Source: Agarilytica sp033852165
Lineage (GTDB): Bacteria > Pseudomonadota > Gammaproteobacteria > Pseudomonadales > Cellvibrionaceae
DNA length: 64,000 nucleotides
Assembly (NCBI GenBank): GCA_033852165.1
Contig: JAWSUZ010000082.1
Coordinates: 23,941-87,940 of the forward strand
Reading direction: 5' to 3'
The notes beneath the pieces were generated by a model. It searched no databases. It was not told the DNA's origin and worked only from the letters and a program-made list of their open reading frames with translations. Shown here one piece after another: positions 51,959-60,183 of the stretch. The translations under genes and the position numbers were made by a program. Position 1 is the first letter of the stretch, and every line of letters begins with the position of its first letter.

Positions 51959-53401
51959 ATGTTATTTAGACGTACGAAAATCGTAAGCACATTGGGACCG
52001 GCGACTGATGAAGAGGGCGTACTGGAAAAATTAATTCTAGCTGGCGTAAATGTTGTGAGATTAAACTTCTCTCATGGCTGTGCCGACGATCATAAAAAAC
52101 GCGCGCAACAAGTTCGAGACGTATCGTCTAAACACGGTAAAGTCGTTGCCGTACTGGGTGATTTGCAAGGCCCTAAAATCCGAATTGCACGTTTTGCTAG
52201 TGGCCCGGTAGAATTGGTCGTAGGTGATAAGTTTGACCTTGATGCCGACCTAGCCGTAGAAGCGGGCAATCAAAATGAAGTCGGCATTGATTATAAAGAG
52301 CTTCCAAATGATGTAGAGCCAGGCGATGCCTTGCTGCTGGACGACGGGCGAGTCGTCTTAACGGTTGAATCCATCGTGGGTTCTCGTATTCACACTACCG
52401 TTAAAATTGCTGGCACACTCTCTAATAATAAGGGTATTAACCGTCAGGGTGGCGGCTTAACCGCTCCGGCGTTAACCGATAAAGACAAGCAAGATATCAA
52501 AACGGCGGTAGAGATCGGAGTGGATTATCTAGCCGTGTCCTTTCCCCGTAATGCCGAAGATATGGACCTTGCTCGTGCTTTGGTTAACGAGGCGGGTGGC
52601 AAGTGTTACATGGTTGCCAAAATAGAACGTGCTGAAGCCGTTATGGATCATACTGTTCTGGACAATATTATTCTGGCTTCTGATGTCGTAATGGTTGCCC
52701 GTGGTGACTTAGGCGTTGAAATTGGTGATGCGGAATTAATCGGGGTGCAAAAACACATTATCTCTCGGGCGCGCTCGTTAAATCGTTGTGTCATTACCGC
52801 GACGCAAATGATGGATTCCATGATTGAAAGCCCACTACCGACCCGAGCCGAAGTGTTTGATGTGGCGAATGCCGTGCTGGATGGAACCGATGCAGTAATG
52901 CTATCAGCCGAAACTGCTGCGGGTAAATTCCCTGTTGAGACGGTTGAAGCGATGGTGAGAGTTATCTTGGGAGCAGAGAAACAGCCCCAAATGGAAGTTG
53001 TTGCACGCTCTCAAGGCGTAACGGCTATCGATGAGTCTATTGCGCTCGCGACCATGTATACAGCGAATAATTTGGATGGCGTAACAGCCATTGCAGCGTT
53101 AACAGAGTCGGGCTCAACGCCTTTGTTGATGTCTCGCTGCGCAACACGCTTGCCTATTTTTGCATTTTCCCATGATGAAAAAACCCTGCGCCGTGCGGCA
53201 TTGTTCCGTGGTGTTCAAACGGTTTTATTTGATAACCGCGCATTTCCTTATTCTGAGACAAATCAACAAGCAATAGCGATATTACGCGATCAAAAAATTG
53301 TTGAAGACGGTGATTTAGTTATTTTGTCAAAAGGTGATGCCAATCAACATGGCGGTACGAATACGATAAAAATTCTTCAGGTGGGGCAACACATAGCTTA
53401 A
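51959..53401 (+). CDS. pyk: Pyruvate kinase
   Basis: Converts phosphoenolpyruvate and ADP to pyruvate and ATP. The 480 residues contain RRTKIVSTLGPAT, NFSHG, LGDLQGPKIR, the metal block KIERAEAV and VARGDLGVEIG, and the catalytic TATQMMDSM then VANAVLDGTDAVMLS. The C-terminal allosteric domain is present. GGAG is about 9 bases before the ATG. It lies 225 bases after oadB, which also makes pyruvate, but whether they share control cannot be told. Confidence 0.97.
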   Translation: MLFRRTKIVSTLGPATDEEGVLEKLILAGVNVVRLNFSHGCADDHKKRAQQVRDVSSKHGKVVAVLGDLQGPKIRIARFASGPVELVVGDKFDLDADLAVEAGNQNEVGIDYKELPNDVEPGDALLLDDGRVVLTVESIVGSRIHTTVKIAGTLSNNKGINRQGGGLTAPALTDKDKQDIKTAVEIGVDYLAVSFPRNAEDMDLARALVNEAGGKCYMVAKIERAEAVMDHTVLDNIILASDVVMVARGDLGVEIGDAELIGVQKHIISRARSLNRCVITATQMMDSMIESPLPTRAEVFDVANAVLDGTDAVMLSAETAAGKFPVETVEAMVRVILGAEKQPQMEVVARSQGVTAIDESIALATMYTANNLDGVTAIAALTESGSTPLLMSRCATRLPIFAFSHDEKTLRRAALFRGVQTVLFDNRAFPYSETNQQAIAILRDQKIVEDGDLVILSKGDANQHGGTNTIKILQVGQHIA

Positions 53402-53436
53402 GTGGTCGTTTAAATTTCACCTCTCTTCGTCTCTGA

Positions 53437-54120
53437 TTATGAGCGGGTGTTAGGCAGGTTTTCCAATCCGAGAGCTGCCAGTATTTTTGCTTCTAGTGTG
53501 CCGATGTCTATGGGTTTTACGACATAGTCGCTTATGCCTTGCTGAACGGCTTGTTTAATACGTTGGGCGTCTGTGACAGCGGTTACCATGATGAAATTGG
53601 CGCCGCCTAATGTGTTGGAGGCTTTCGCTTTATTGTGTACGTCTATGCCTGTTAGCTCGGGCATATCCCAATCGCATAAAATGACATGGAAAGGGTTTTT
53701 CGCGCGTTTAATTTTGTCGAAAGCCTCCATGCCATCTTTGGCCACCTCTATTTGCTTAATCCCCATATCGATGACAAGATCCACAAGCAGCTGAGCAGAG
53801 TCTTTATCGTCTTCAGCAATGAGTATGCGTGCTTCGGCGAATGATTTGGGTTTAGTGACCTTGGCGGGCTCTTTACCGGTAAGGCTGGCGACACTGGCGG
53901 GGGTGGCCGTTTGCTCAGGTGGAGCGGCTTTACTAGGTATTGTTGATGTTCGGGATGACGACGCGAGCTTTTGAATGGCGCTGTCCAGAATTTTTAAAGC
54001 TTCCATATTTTCGGTGCGTACTTCCTTCTCTGTACCGCCGTTTTCAAGCGATTTACGCAGCCAGGCGCGACGTTTCGAAAGCGTCGTGACGACCATTTTG
54101 AGTTCAGAAGGGTTGAGCAT
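53437..54120 (-). CDS. Response regulator with C-terminal receiver domain, N-terminal helical region
   Basis: A 227-residue protein with a helical Lys/Arg/Glu-rich N-terminal part (1-60), a Pro/Thr-rich linker (60-95) and a CheY-like receiver domain (about 96-220). Acidic pocket at Asp104/Asp105 (IAEDDKDS), phospho-acceptor Asp150 in VILCDWDMP, Thr in MVTAVTD and Lys in VVKPID are all present, so phosphorylation is expected. No output domain follows, and no histidine kinase gene is adjacent. It may act by protein contact, as with chemotaxis-type regulators. A 76-residue basic protein gene lies 15 bases upstream on the same strand. Confidence 0.85.
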   Translation of the reverse strand: MLNPSELKMVVTTLSKRRAWLRKSLENGGTEKEVRTENMEALKILDSAIQKLASSSRTSTIPSKAAPPEQTATPASVASLTGKEPAKVTKPKSFAEARILIAEDDKDSAQLLVDLVIDMGIKQIEVAKDGMEAFDKIKRAKNPFHVILCDWDMPELTGIDVHNKAKASNTLGGANFIMVTAVTDAQRIKQAVQQGISDYVVKPIDIGTLEAKILAALGLENLPNTRS

Positions 54121-54135
54121 AATGCCAAAAAAAGC

Positions 54136-54366
54136 TTATCTATTTTTGGGTTTGGACTCTCTTGATTGTAGCCGAGATTGCATGGAATCGATGGTTTTTT
54201 GCATATAAGCGTAATAGTCCTCGGTGAGGGTGCGTGTATGCTCGCGCCTCTCTTTAGACTTTCTGCGCTTACGGGGCGTAAGATCAAACGGGTGATCTTT
54301 ACCCAAGTCTACTTCGAATCGTCTGTCGTTTCTGCGCCGACGGTTCATAAATACGAGTCTTTTCAT
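54136..54366 (-). CDS. Small very basic protein of unknown function
   Basis: A 76-residue protein rich in Arg and Lys (MKRLVFMNRRRRNDRRFEVDLGK, then TPRKRRKSKERRE). No motif or family recognised. It ends 15 bases before the start of the response regulator gene on the same strand, so it is probably in the same transcript. A later ATG at 54348 is possible. Nucleic-acid or acidic-protein binding is suggested only by charge. Confidence 0.6.
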   Translation of the reverse strand: MKRLVFMNRRRRNDRRFEVDLGKDHPFDLTPRKRRKSKERREHTRTLTEDYYAYMQKTIDSMQSRLQSRESKPKNR

Positions 54367-54552
54367 ATGGCTTCGGGAAACCTAAATTTAGGGTACGGAC
54401 ATATGCTGAATAAACCAAAACAAGAAGTATTTTGGCGTTAAAATAAACATAAAAACCACAACTGCATCAAAAATTGTAACATGGCAGGTTAAAAACCCAC
54501 CATAATTTAACGTTATAGATGTTCAAGAATCTATTCAAAGAGGACGATATAG

Positions 54553-54870
54553 GTGTCAATGCAAGAAACAATAAGCGACAAATTAGAGGCGGGATTTACC
54601 CCGCATTATCTGGATGTAGAAGATGAGAGCCATGGACACAATGTAGCAGAAGGGGCCGAAAGCCACTTTAAAGTGGTTATGGCTTCGTCTATTTTTGAGG
54701 GAATGAGGGCCGTTAAGCGGCACCAGCAGGTATACGGGGCCTTAAGTGATGAACTTGCGGGAAGTGTCCATGCCTTGGCTCTGCACCTTTACACTCCTGA
54801 AGAATGGGACGAAAAAGGCTCCGCACCTAAATCTCCAGCGTGTTTAGGCGGCAGTAAGCATGACAAATAG
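54553..54870 (+). CDS. bolA: BolA family protein
   Basis: BolA proteins bind glutaredoxins and Fe-S clusters and influence cell shape and stress responses. The 105-residue protein shows the fold signature DESHGHNVAEGAESHFKVV, then HQQVYGALSDELAGSVHALALHLYTPEEW, typical of BolA itself. The start is GTG at 54553: AAAGAGGACG lies 8 bases ahead, while an ATG two codons later (54559) is an alternative. trhO follows after 113 bases on the same strand. Confidence 0.93.
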   Translation: MSMQETISDKLEAGFTPHYLDVEDESHGHNVAEGAESHFKVVMASSIFEGMRAVKRHQQVYGALSDELAGSVHALALHLYTPEEWDEKGSAPKSPACLGGSKHDK

Positions 54871-54983
54871 GTGTAATGTGATATGTAATGACATACTTTT
54901 GGTATGGGTACTGTTGGCAGTTTAAGTCCCTTACATTACAATCGCGGCCTTAACTAGTATGTTGTATTCGGTTTATAGGTCTT

Positions 54984-55931
54984 ATGAGCAACTCTGATTC
55001 AATCGTAATTTGCGCCCTTTATAAGTTTGTTACCCTGGAGGACTTTCAGGATATACGTGATCCACTATTGGATTTCTGTATTGCAAACGACATTAAGGGG
55101 ACACTCTTATTGGCGAAAGAAGGCATCAACGGCACAATATCTGGGCCGCGCCACAGCATTAATGCCTTGCTGAATTATCTGCGTAGCGATGACCGCTTGG
55201 CCGATCTAGACTGCAAAGAGTCATTCGATGGCGCTCAACCGTTTTATCGCATGAAGGTCAAACTGAAAAAAGAAATTGTGACCATGGGAGTCGAAGGCAT
55301 CGACCCAAAACAGATTGTGGGAACCTATGTTGAGCCAAAAGACTGGAATGACCTTATATCCGATCCTGATGTTGTTCTGGTCGATACACGCAACGATTAT
55401 GAATACGATATCGGTACGTTTGAGAACGCAATTAACCCCCATACGGAGACTTTTCGTGAGTTTCCCGCCTATGTTGCAGAGAACTTAGATCCGAAAAGAA
55501 ATAAAAAAGTCGCCATGTTTTGCACCGGAGGCATTCGTTGTGAAAAATCCACGGCTTACCTAAAAGAACAAGGTTTCGACGAGGTTTACCACCTCAAAGG
55601 CGGCATATTGAAGTATCTCGAAGATATTCCAAAGGACGACAGTCTTTGGAAAGGTGAATGCTTCGTCTTTGATAATCGCGTCGCGGTTAACCACGATTTG
55701 GAAAAAGGGCAGTATGACCAATGCCACGGTTGTCGTTACCCGATTACGGAAGAAGAAAAAAAATCCGAACGCTATGTGGAAGGCGTGGTTTGCCCGCGTT
55801 GCTTTGATAATCAGACTCCAGAGCAGCGAGAGCGATTTGCTGAGCGTCAAAAACAAATCCAGTTGGCCAAATCACGTAATGAAGCGCATATTGGTGCTTC
55901 GCCACCTCAACGCCAGTTAAAACCTGAGTAG
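54984..55931 (+). CDS. trhO: tRNA uridine(34) hydroxylase TrhO (rhodanese family, YceA)
   Basis: TrhO hydroxylates U34 of certain tRNAs, giving 5-hydroxyuridine for the cmo5U/mcmo5U pathway. The 315-residue protein has an N-terminal acylphosphatase-like region (EGINGTISG), a rhodanese domain (residues about 115-210, VDTRNDYEYDIGTF) with the active-site Cys in FCTGGIRCEKS (about residue 180), and a C-terminal cysteine-rich region (CHGCRYPI, then CPRCF) as in the family. Full length. bolA precedes it. Confidence 0.95.
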   Translation: MSNSDSIVICALYKFVTLEDFQDIRDPLLDFCIANDIKGTLLLAKEGINGTISGPRHSINALLNYLRSDDRLADLDCKESFDGAQPFYRMKVKLKKEIVTMGVEGIDPKQIVGTYVEPKDWNDLISDPDVVLVDTRNDYEYDIGTFENAINPHTETFREFPAYVAENLDPKRNKKVAMFCTGGIRCEKSTAYLKEQGFDEVYHLKGGILKYLEDIPKDDSLWKGECFVFDNRVAVNHDLEKGQYDQCHGCRYPITEEEKKSERYVEGVVCPRCFDNQTPEQRERFAERQKQIQLAKSRNEAHIGASPPQRQLKPE

Positions 55932-56024
55932 AGTTACAAACCCTTACTTGCAGCCTAAGCGGGCCTTGATACGAGGCGTCTATTTGAAATGCGGTAAACG
56001 AAATACCACAAAAATATCTCCTTT

Positions 56025-56046
56025 AGAGTCGCTAACTCGCGACTCT
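56025..56046. other. Hairpin after trhO
   Basis: AGAGTCGC, TAACTC, GCGACTCT: an 8-bp perfect stem with a 6-base loop, 94 bases after the trhO stop. No T-run, so its role as terminator is unproven. Confidence 0.6.
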
Positions 56047-56117
56047 TCGAGCATTCAGTGCTGATGTCTAAAGTTGGCTGTATTCGTAATTCAAAAGCTT
56101 AGATTATTCCAGTTGCA

Positions 56118-56137
56118 AACAGACCGGTTGGTCTGTT
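56118..56137. promoter_or_regulatory. Palindromic TetR operator in front of its own gene
   Basis: AACAGACC, GGTT, GGTCTGTT: perfect 8-bp arms 37 bases upstream of the TetR start. It fills the space between TTGCAA (56113-56118, -35-like) and TACTGT (56137-56142, -10-like), where binding would block transcription. Its core ACCGNNTGGTC recurs at 56881. Confidence 0.8.
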
Positions 56138-56174
56138 ACTGTGATTAACACTTAACCAATGAGTCGAAAACGAA

Positions 56175-56774
56175 TTGTCCCCACCTAGAGATCCAGAATC
56201 CACACGCCGTCATCTTCTAGAAGTGTCAGCTGAAGAAATGCGCTTCAAAGGTTATAAAGCTGCAAGCTTGGCCGATATTCTGAACAAGGCGAAAGTCTCT
56301 AAAGGCGCGCTCTACCACCATTTTGCGAACAAGCAAGAGCTGGGTTACGCCGTTTTCGATGAGATCTTTGTGCGTGAATTTCTCGCGGATTGGGATGTAC
56401 CCATGTCCAATACTGATCCCATTGATGCCGTATGCCAGTGGATTACTGAAATGTCAGAACAGGCGTCGAAGGAAAAGCTCCAGCAAGGCTGTCCGGTATG
56501 CAACATAGCAACAGAGATGGTCAGTTTGGACGAAGGGTTTCGGGATAGAACGCAGACAATGTTCGATACATTGCGATCGCGGATAGCGGTAATGCTCTCA
56601 ACAGCCAAGCTCAATGGCCAAGTGAAACAAGTGGTCGTGCCGGAATCCGTTTCGCCCTTTATAGTCGCCACGGTACAAGGCGCCATGATGCAGGGCAAAT
56701 ATGGGCGAGACCTAGAAACGTTTAAGGCAATTCTTCGGTGTTTAGCCGATTATTTGACGACATTAAAAACCTAA
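56175..56774 (+). CDS. TetR family regulator of the MMPL transporter operon
   Basis: A 199-residue TetR repressor with the helix-turn-helix region LADILNKAKVSKGALYHHFANKQELGYAV (residues about 32-60). Residues 90-199 form a ligand domain with QGCPVCN and a hydrophobic helix (SPFIVATVQGAMMQG) typical of acyl or drug-type pockets. It starts at TTG (56175); no ATG fits without losing the helix-turn-helix. It faces the MMPL transporter operon, and matching operators lie before both transcription units. The inducer is unknown; a lipid or hydrophobic compound is likely by context. Confidence 0.92.
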   Translation: MSPPRDPESTRRHLLEVSAEEMRFKGYKAASLADILNKAKVSKGALYHHFANKQELGYAVFDEIFVREFLADWDVPMSNTDPIDAVCQWITEMSEQASKEKLQQGCPVCNIATEMVSLDEGFRDRTQTMFDTLRSRIAVMLSTAKLNGQVKQVVVPESVSPFIVATVQGAMMQGKYGRDLETFKAILRCLADYLTTLKT

Positions 56775-56880
56775 GCTTGGTCGATTACTCGAACGCTCTA
56801 CAGGAAAGTTACGGATAAAAATTTCAATGAATAAAAAGGGTATCGCCGTTCATCTCGGCATGCCCATTTTTTTGGCAGCT

Positions 56881-56902
56881 AAACATACCGAATGGTCGGT
56901 TT
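56881..56902. promoter_or_regulatory. Second palindromic operator, before the MMPL transporter gene
   Basis: AAACATACC, GAAT, GGTCGGTTT: arms complementary at 7 of 9 positions, the same 4-base spacer and the same ACCGNNTGGTC core as 56118, placed 36 bases before the transporter start. This points to one TetR controlling both promoters. Confidence 0.72.
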
Positions 56903-56938
56903 AAATCTCTTTTTCCTATTATTAAAATCAGGATGTAA

Positions 56939-59320
56939 ATGATGTACAACGCAAAAGGTAGTGACAGCAAAATTACCGCATATACGAATTTTCTCATTCG
57001 TTGGCGCTGGATGGTGATTTTGGGCTCAATTTTGGCAAGCTTTGGATTAATTGCCGGCGCTTCTAATTTTGGTTTTGATAATGATTACCGCGTGTTTTTC
57101 TCGGATGATAACCCACATTTGCAGGCGTTCGAGCGACAGCAAAAAACGTATACCAAAAACGATAACATTCTCTTTACCATTACCCCTAATGACGGAGTCG
57201 TTTTTTCAGCGGAAACGCTTAACGTAGTGGAAGAAGTTACGCGTGAAGCTTGGTTATTTCCCTTCGCGCTACGTGTTGACTCCGTGACTAATTTTCAATA
57301 CACCGTAGCCAATGGTGATGACTTAGAAGTGGCACCATTGGTTGAAAATGCTCTCGATTTTAATGCAAATCAATTAGCTGAAGCGAAGAGGATTGCCTTA
57401 AAAGAGCCATTTATCGTTGGGCAAATACTTAATGAGGAAGCATCGGTTACTGCCGTTAATATTACCTTCCATATGCCGCAAGTCGAGATGGACGAAGCGT
57501 CGAAAATAGTAACAGCAGCAAGAGAACTCAAACAGCAGATCGAAGCGGATTACCCCGTTAAAGTGCATATGTCAGGCGTTGTCATGTTATCCAATGCCTT
57601 CTTTGAATCATCAATGCAGGATTTTGCTTCGTTAATTCCTGCAATGTACGTCGTCATTATTTTAATTATGAGTATATTGCTGCGTTCTATAGGGGCAACA
57701 ATTGCAGCGGTATTGGTCATCTTCCTATCGATGCTTGCAGGTGTTGGGGCCGGCTTTTGGTTTGGAATAAAACTGACGGCGCCTTCAATGGCCGCAACGA
57801 CAATTATTATGACCCTTGCCGTTGCTGATTCCATTCATATATTGACCAGCTTATTTGCCGGAATGCGTAAAGGAATGTCTCGGCACGAGGCTATTCATTA
57901 CAGCCTTCGGTTGAATATGGGACCAGTATTTTTAACCTCGCTGACGACAGCAATTGGCTTCCTCTCGATGAATAGCAGCGATGCTCCCCCCTTTCATGAT
58001 TTGGGGAATATCACTGCCATGGGGGTGGTATGGGCGTTCGTTCTATCCGTCACCCTTTTACCTGCGTTAATTGCGGTGATTCCTGTCACGGCTCGCAAAA
58101 GTGAAAGTCGTTTTGAGGCTTGGATGGATACCTTAGGTAATTTTGTTGTGCGTAAACGTAAAGTGGTATTCATTACGGCAGCGATTGTTTCATTGCTCTC
58201 GGTCGCATCGATACCCCTTAATACCTTCGACGATAATTTTGTCGACTATTTTGATGAAACTGTGCAATTTCGTGTCGACACGGATTACATTAACGACAAC
58301 CTAACCGGCACTTACCAAGTTCAGTACTCCTTAAACTCGGGTGAAGATTACGGCGTGAGTGACCCACTTTTCTTGAAAAAAGTGGAAGAGTTTGTTGAGT
58401 GGGGGCGGGAGCAGCCAGAAGTGACACACGTGAACTCGTTTATCGATAACTTTAAGCGCATTAATAAAAATATGCACGGCGATGACGAAGCCTTCTATCG
58501 TCTGCCGGAAGATAGAGAATTAAGTGCACAATTTTTACTTCTGTACGAACTAAATTTGCCCGAAGGACTAGACCTGAATAACCAGATGGATATTGGTAAA
58601 AGTTCGACCCAAATTATCATGACCCTAAAAGATCTCCCCTCGAGTGAAATAGCCGCGTTTTCTGTGCGTGGAGAAACTTGGCTAAAAGCGAATCAAAATC
58701 TACAAACATATGGTGTAGGCCCGTCAGTAATGTTTGCTTATATTTCAGAGACCAATATGAAAAGTATGTTGTTTGGAACCTTGATAGCGATTGTTGTGAT
58801 TTCCCTACTGATTACGATTTCATTGCGTAATCTTCGTGTTGGAGCCTTGAGTCTGGTTCCAAACTTGTTGCCGATTGCTGCGGCTTTTGGAATATGGGGT
58901 ATTGTTGATGGGCAAGTGAATGTTGCGGTTTCAATGGTGACGGGAATGGTTTTGGGGATCGTTGTTGATGATACCGTGCACTTCCTGAGTAAGTACCTCC
59001 GGGCGCGAAGGGAGGATAATCTTGGTCGCGAAGATGCCGTTCGATATGCGTTCTCATCTGTGGGCGTCGCGATAGTGGTAACGTCTATTATTTTAGTTGC
59101 CGGTTTTAGCGTGTTAGCGCAATCAAGTTTTGGAATGAATTCTGGAATGGCGATACTCACAGCAATCGCCATAGCGATGGCGTTACTGGCGGATTTTTTA
59201 TTGCTTCCGGTGTTGTTAATGACCTTAGATAAAAAACAATACGGTGATGATGCCGTGTCAAATAATGCACTAGAAAACAGTCAATCAGATATCGAAGAAG
59301 AGGAAGAAAATTATGCATAA
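56939..59320 (+). CDS. RND/MMPL family transporter
   Basis: A 793-residue inner-membrane transporter of the MMPL/hydrophobe-RND family. N-terminal membrane segment (about 25-45), a large periplasmic loop (about 50-230), about five membrane segments (230-390), a second periplasmic loop (400-600) and about five final segments (600-770) repeat the two-fold RND layout; conserved FGFDNDYRVFFSDDNPH, DSIHILTSL and VDDTVHFLSKYL (proton-relay Asp). Such proteins move lipids or hydrophobic compounds rather than drugs. It overlaps the next gene by 8 bases and is operator-controlled by the TetR at 56175. Confidence 0.9.
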   Translation: MMYNAKGSDSKITAYTNFLIRWRWMVILGSILASFGLIAGASNFGFDNDYRVFFSDDNPHLQAFERQQKTYTKNDNILFTITPNDGVVFSAETLNVVEEVTREAWLFPFALRVDSVTNFQYTVANGDDLEVAPLVENALDFNANQLAEAKRIALKEPFIVGQILNEEASVTAVNITFHMPQVEMDEASKIVTAARELKQQIEADYPVKVHMSGVVMLSNAFFESSMQDFASLIPAMYVVIILIMSILLRSIGATIAAVLVIFLSMLAGVGAGFWFGIKLTAPSMAATTIIMTLAVADSIHILTSLFAGMRKGMSRHEAIHYSLRLNMGPVFLTSLTTAIGFLSMNSSDAPPFHDLGNITAMGVVWAFVLSVTLLPALIAVIPVTARKSESRFEAWMDTLGNFVVRKRKVVFITAAIVSLLSVASIPLNTFDDNFVDYFDETVQFRVDTDYINDNLTGTYQVQYSLNSGEDYGVSDPLFLKKVEEFVEWGREQPEVTHVNSFIDNFKRINKNMHGDDEAFYRLPEDRELSAQFLLLYELNLPEGLDLNNQMDIGKSSTQIIMTLKDLPSSEIAAFSVRGETWLKANQNLQTYGVGPSVMFAYISETNMKSMLFGTLIAIVVISLLITISLRNLRVGALSLVPNLLPIAAAFGIWGIVDGQVNVAVSMVTGMVLGIVVDDTVHFLSKYLRARREDNLGREDAVRYAFSSVGVAIVVTSIILVAGFSVLAQSSFGMNSGMAILTAIAIAMALLADFLLLPVLLMTLDKKQYGDDAVSNNALENSQSDIEEEEENYA

Positions 59321-60122
59321 GGTTTTTGGAATAGTTGCTCTGACAGCACTAAGCTACCTTAGTCTTTCTACAGTGGCCTTGGCCTCTAAGAGTGAAGGGC
59401 TGTCTCCAGAAGAACGCGGTCTTCAAATAGCGATTGAAATAGATTTACGGGATAGAGGTTTTGGTGATTCGACCAATCATCTTAAAATGACCTTGAAAGA
59501 CCGGCACGGGAATGAGCGTCATCGTCTTCTTCGTAATCGAACCAAAGAGCAGGCAGGGGAAGGAGATAAGTCAATAATTATCTTTGATACGCCAAGGGAT
59601 GTAAAGGGTACCGCGTTTTTATCGCATACCCATAAAGTGGGGTCCGATGATCAGTGGTTATATCTGCCAGCCTTGAAAAAAGTAAAACGAATTTCTTCGA
59701 GCAATAAAGCTGGCGCATTTATGAATAGCGAGTTTTCTTACGAAGATATCGCCTCCCAAGAAGTGGAAAAATATACTTATAAATTCTTGCGCGAGGATAC
59801 TGTTGCTGGTGTGAAAGTCTTTGTTAATGAGGCTGATCCCATTGATCCAAAGTCAGGCTATTCAAAATTAGAAGTGTATGTTGATGCCGAACGCTATATT
59901 GCCCTAAAAATCGATTTTTATAATCGAGGCGGCCGACTTAAAAAGACCTTGGTGATGGACCAATATCGCCAGCATAAAGGCAAATATTGGCGTGCCGACA
60001 CATGGATTATGACCAATCACCAAACGGGTAAGGTGACGGTTCTTGAACAGTCAAACTGGAATTTCGATAATAATTTTACGGATAAAGATTTTAATAAAAA
60101 TAGCCTGTCTCGGATGAAATAA
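59313..60122 (+). CDS. Outer membrane lipoprotein-sorting (LolA-like) protein
   Basis: A 269-residue secreted protein with a signal peptide (MHKVFGIVALTALSYLSLSTVALA, cleavage near residue 24). The mature part has the LolA/LolB-like beta-rich fold: IVFDTPRDVKGTAFLSHTH-type strand (here IIIFDTPRDVKGTAFL), QWLYLPALKKVKRISSSNKAGAFMNSEFSYEDI and YIALKIDFYNRGGRLKKTL. This family is found with MMPL transporters and is thought to ferry lipophilic cargo across the periplasm; that role is inferred. Its ATG overlaps the MMPL stop (ATGCATAA), so translation is coupled. Confidence 0.9.
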   Translation: MHKVFGIVALTALSYLSLSTVALASKSEGLSPEERGLQIAIEIDLRDRGFGDSTNHLKMTLKDRHGNERHRLLRNRTKEQAGEGDKSIIIFDTPRDVKGTAFLSHTHKVGSDDQWLYLPALKKVKRISSSNKAGAFMNSEFSYEDIASQEVEKYTYKFLREDTVAGVKVFVNEADPIDPKSGYSKLEVYVDAERYIALKIDFYNRGGRLKKTLVMDQYRQHKGKYWRADTWIMTNHQTGKVTVLEQSNWNFDNNFTDKDFNKNSLSRMK

Positions 60123-60153
60123 ATTCAGTCAAAATGACTAATAAGCGATAAAT

Positions 60154-60183
60154 AAGGAGCGGGCTAACCCGCAAATAAATATG
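60154..60183 (+). promoter_or_regulatory. Shine-Dalgarno with stem-loop spacer before the beta-barrel gene
   Basis: AAGGAG (60154-60159) is 21 bases from ATG 60181, too far for normal initiation. Between them GCGGG, CTAA, CCCGC (60159-60172) forms a perfect 5-bp stem; folding it leaves about 8 bases, the optimal distance. Confidence 0.72.
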
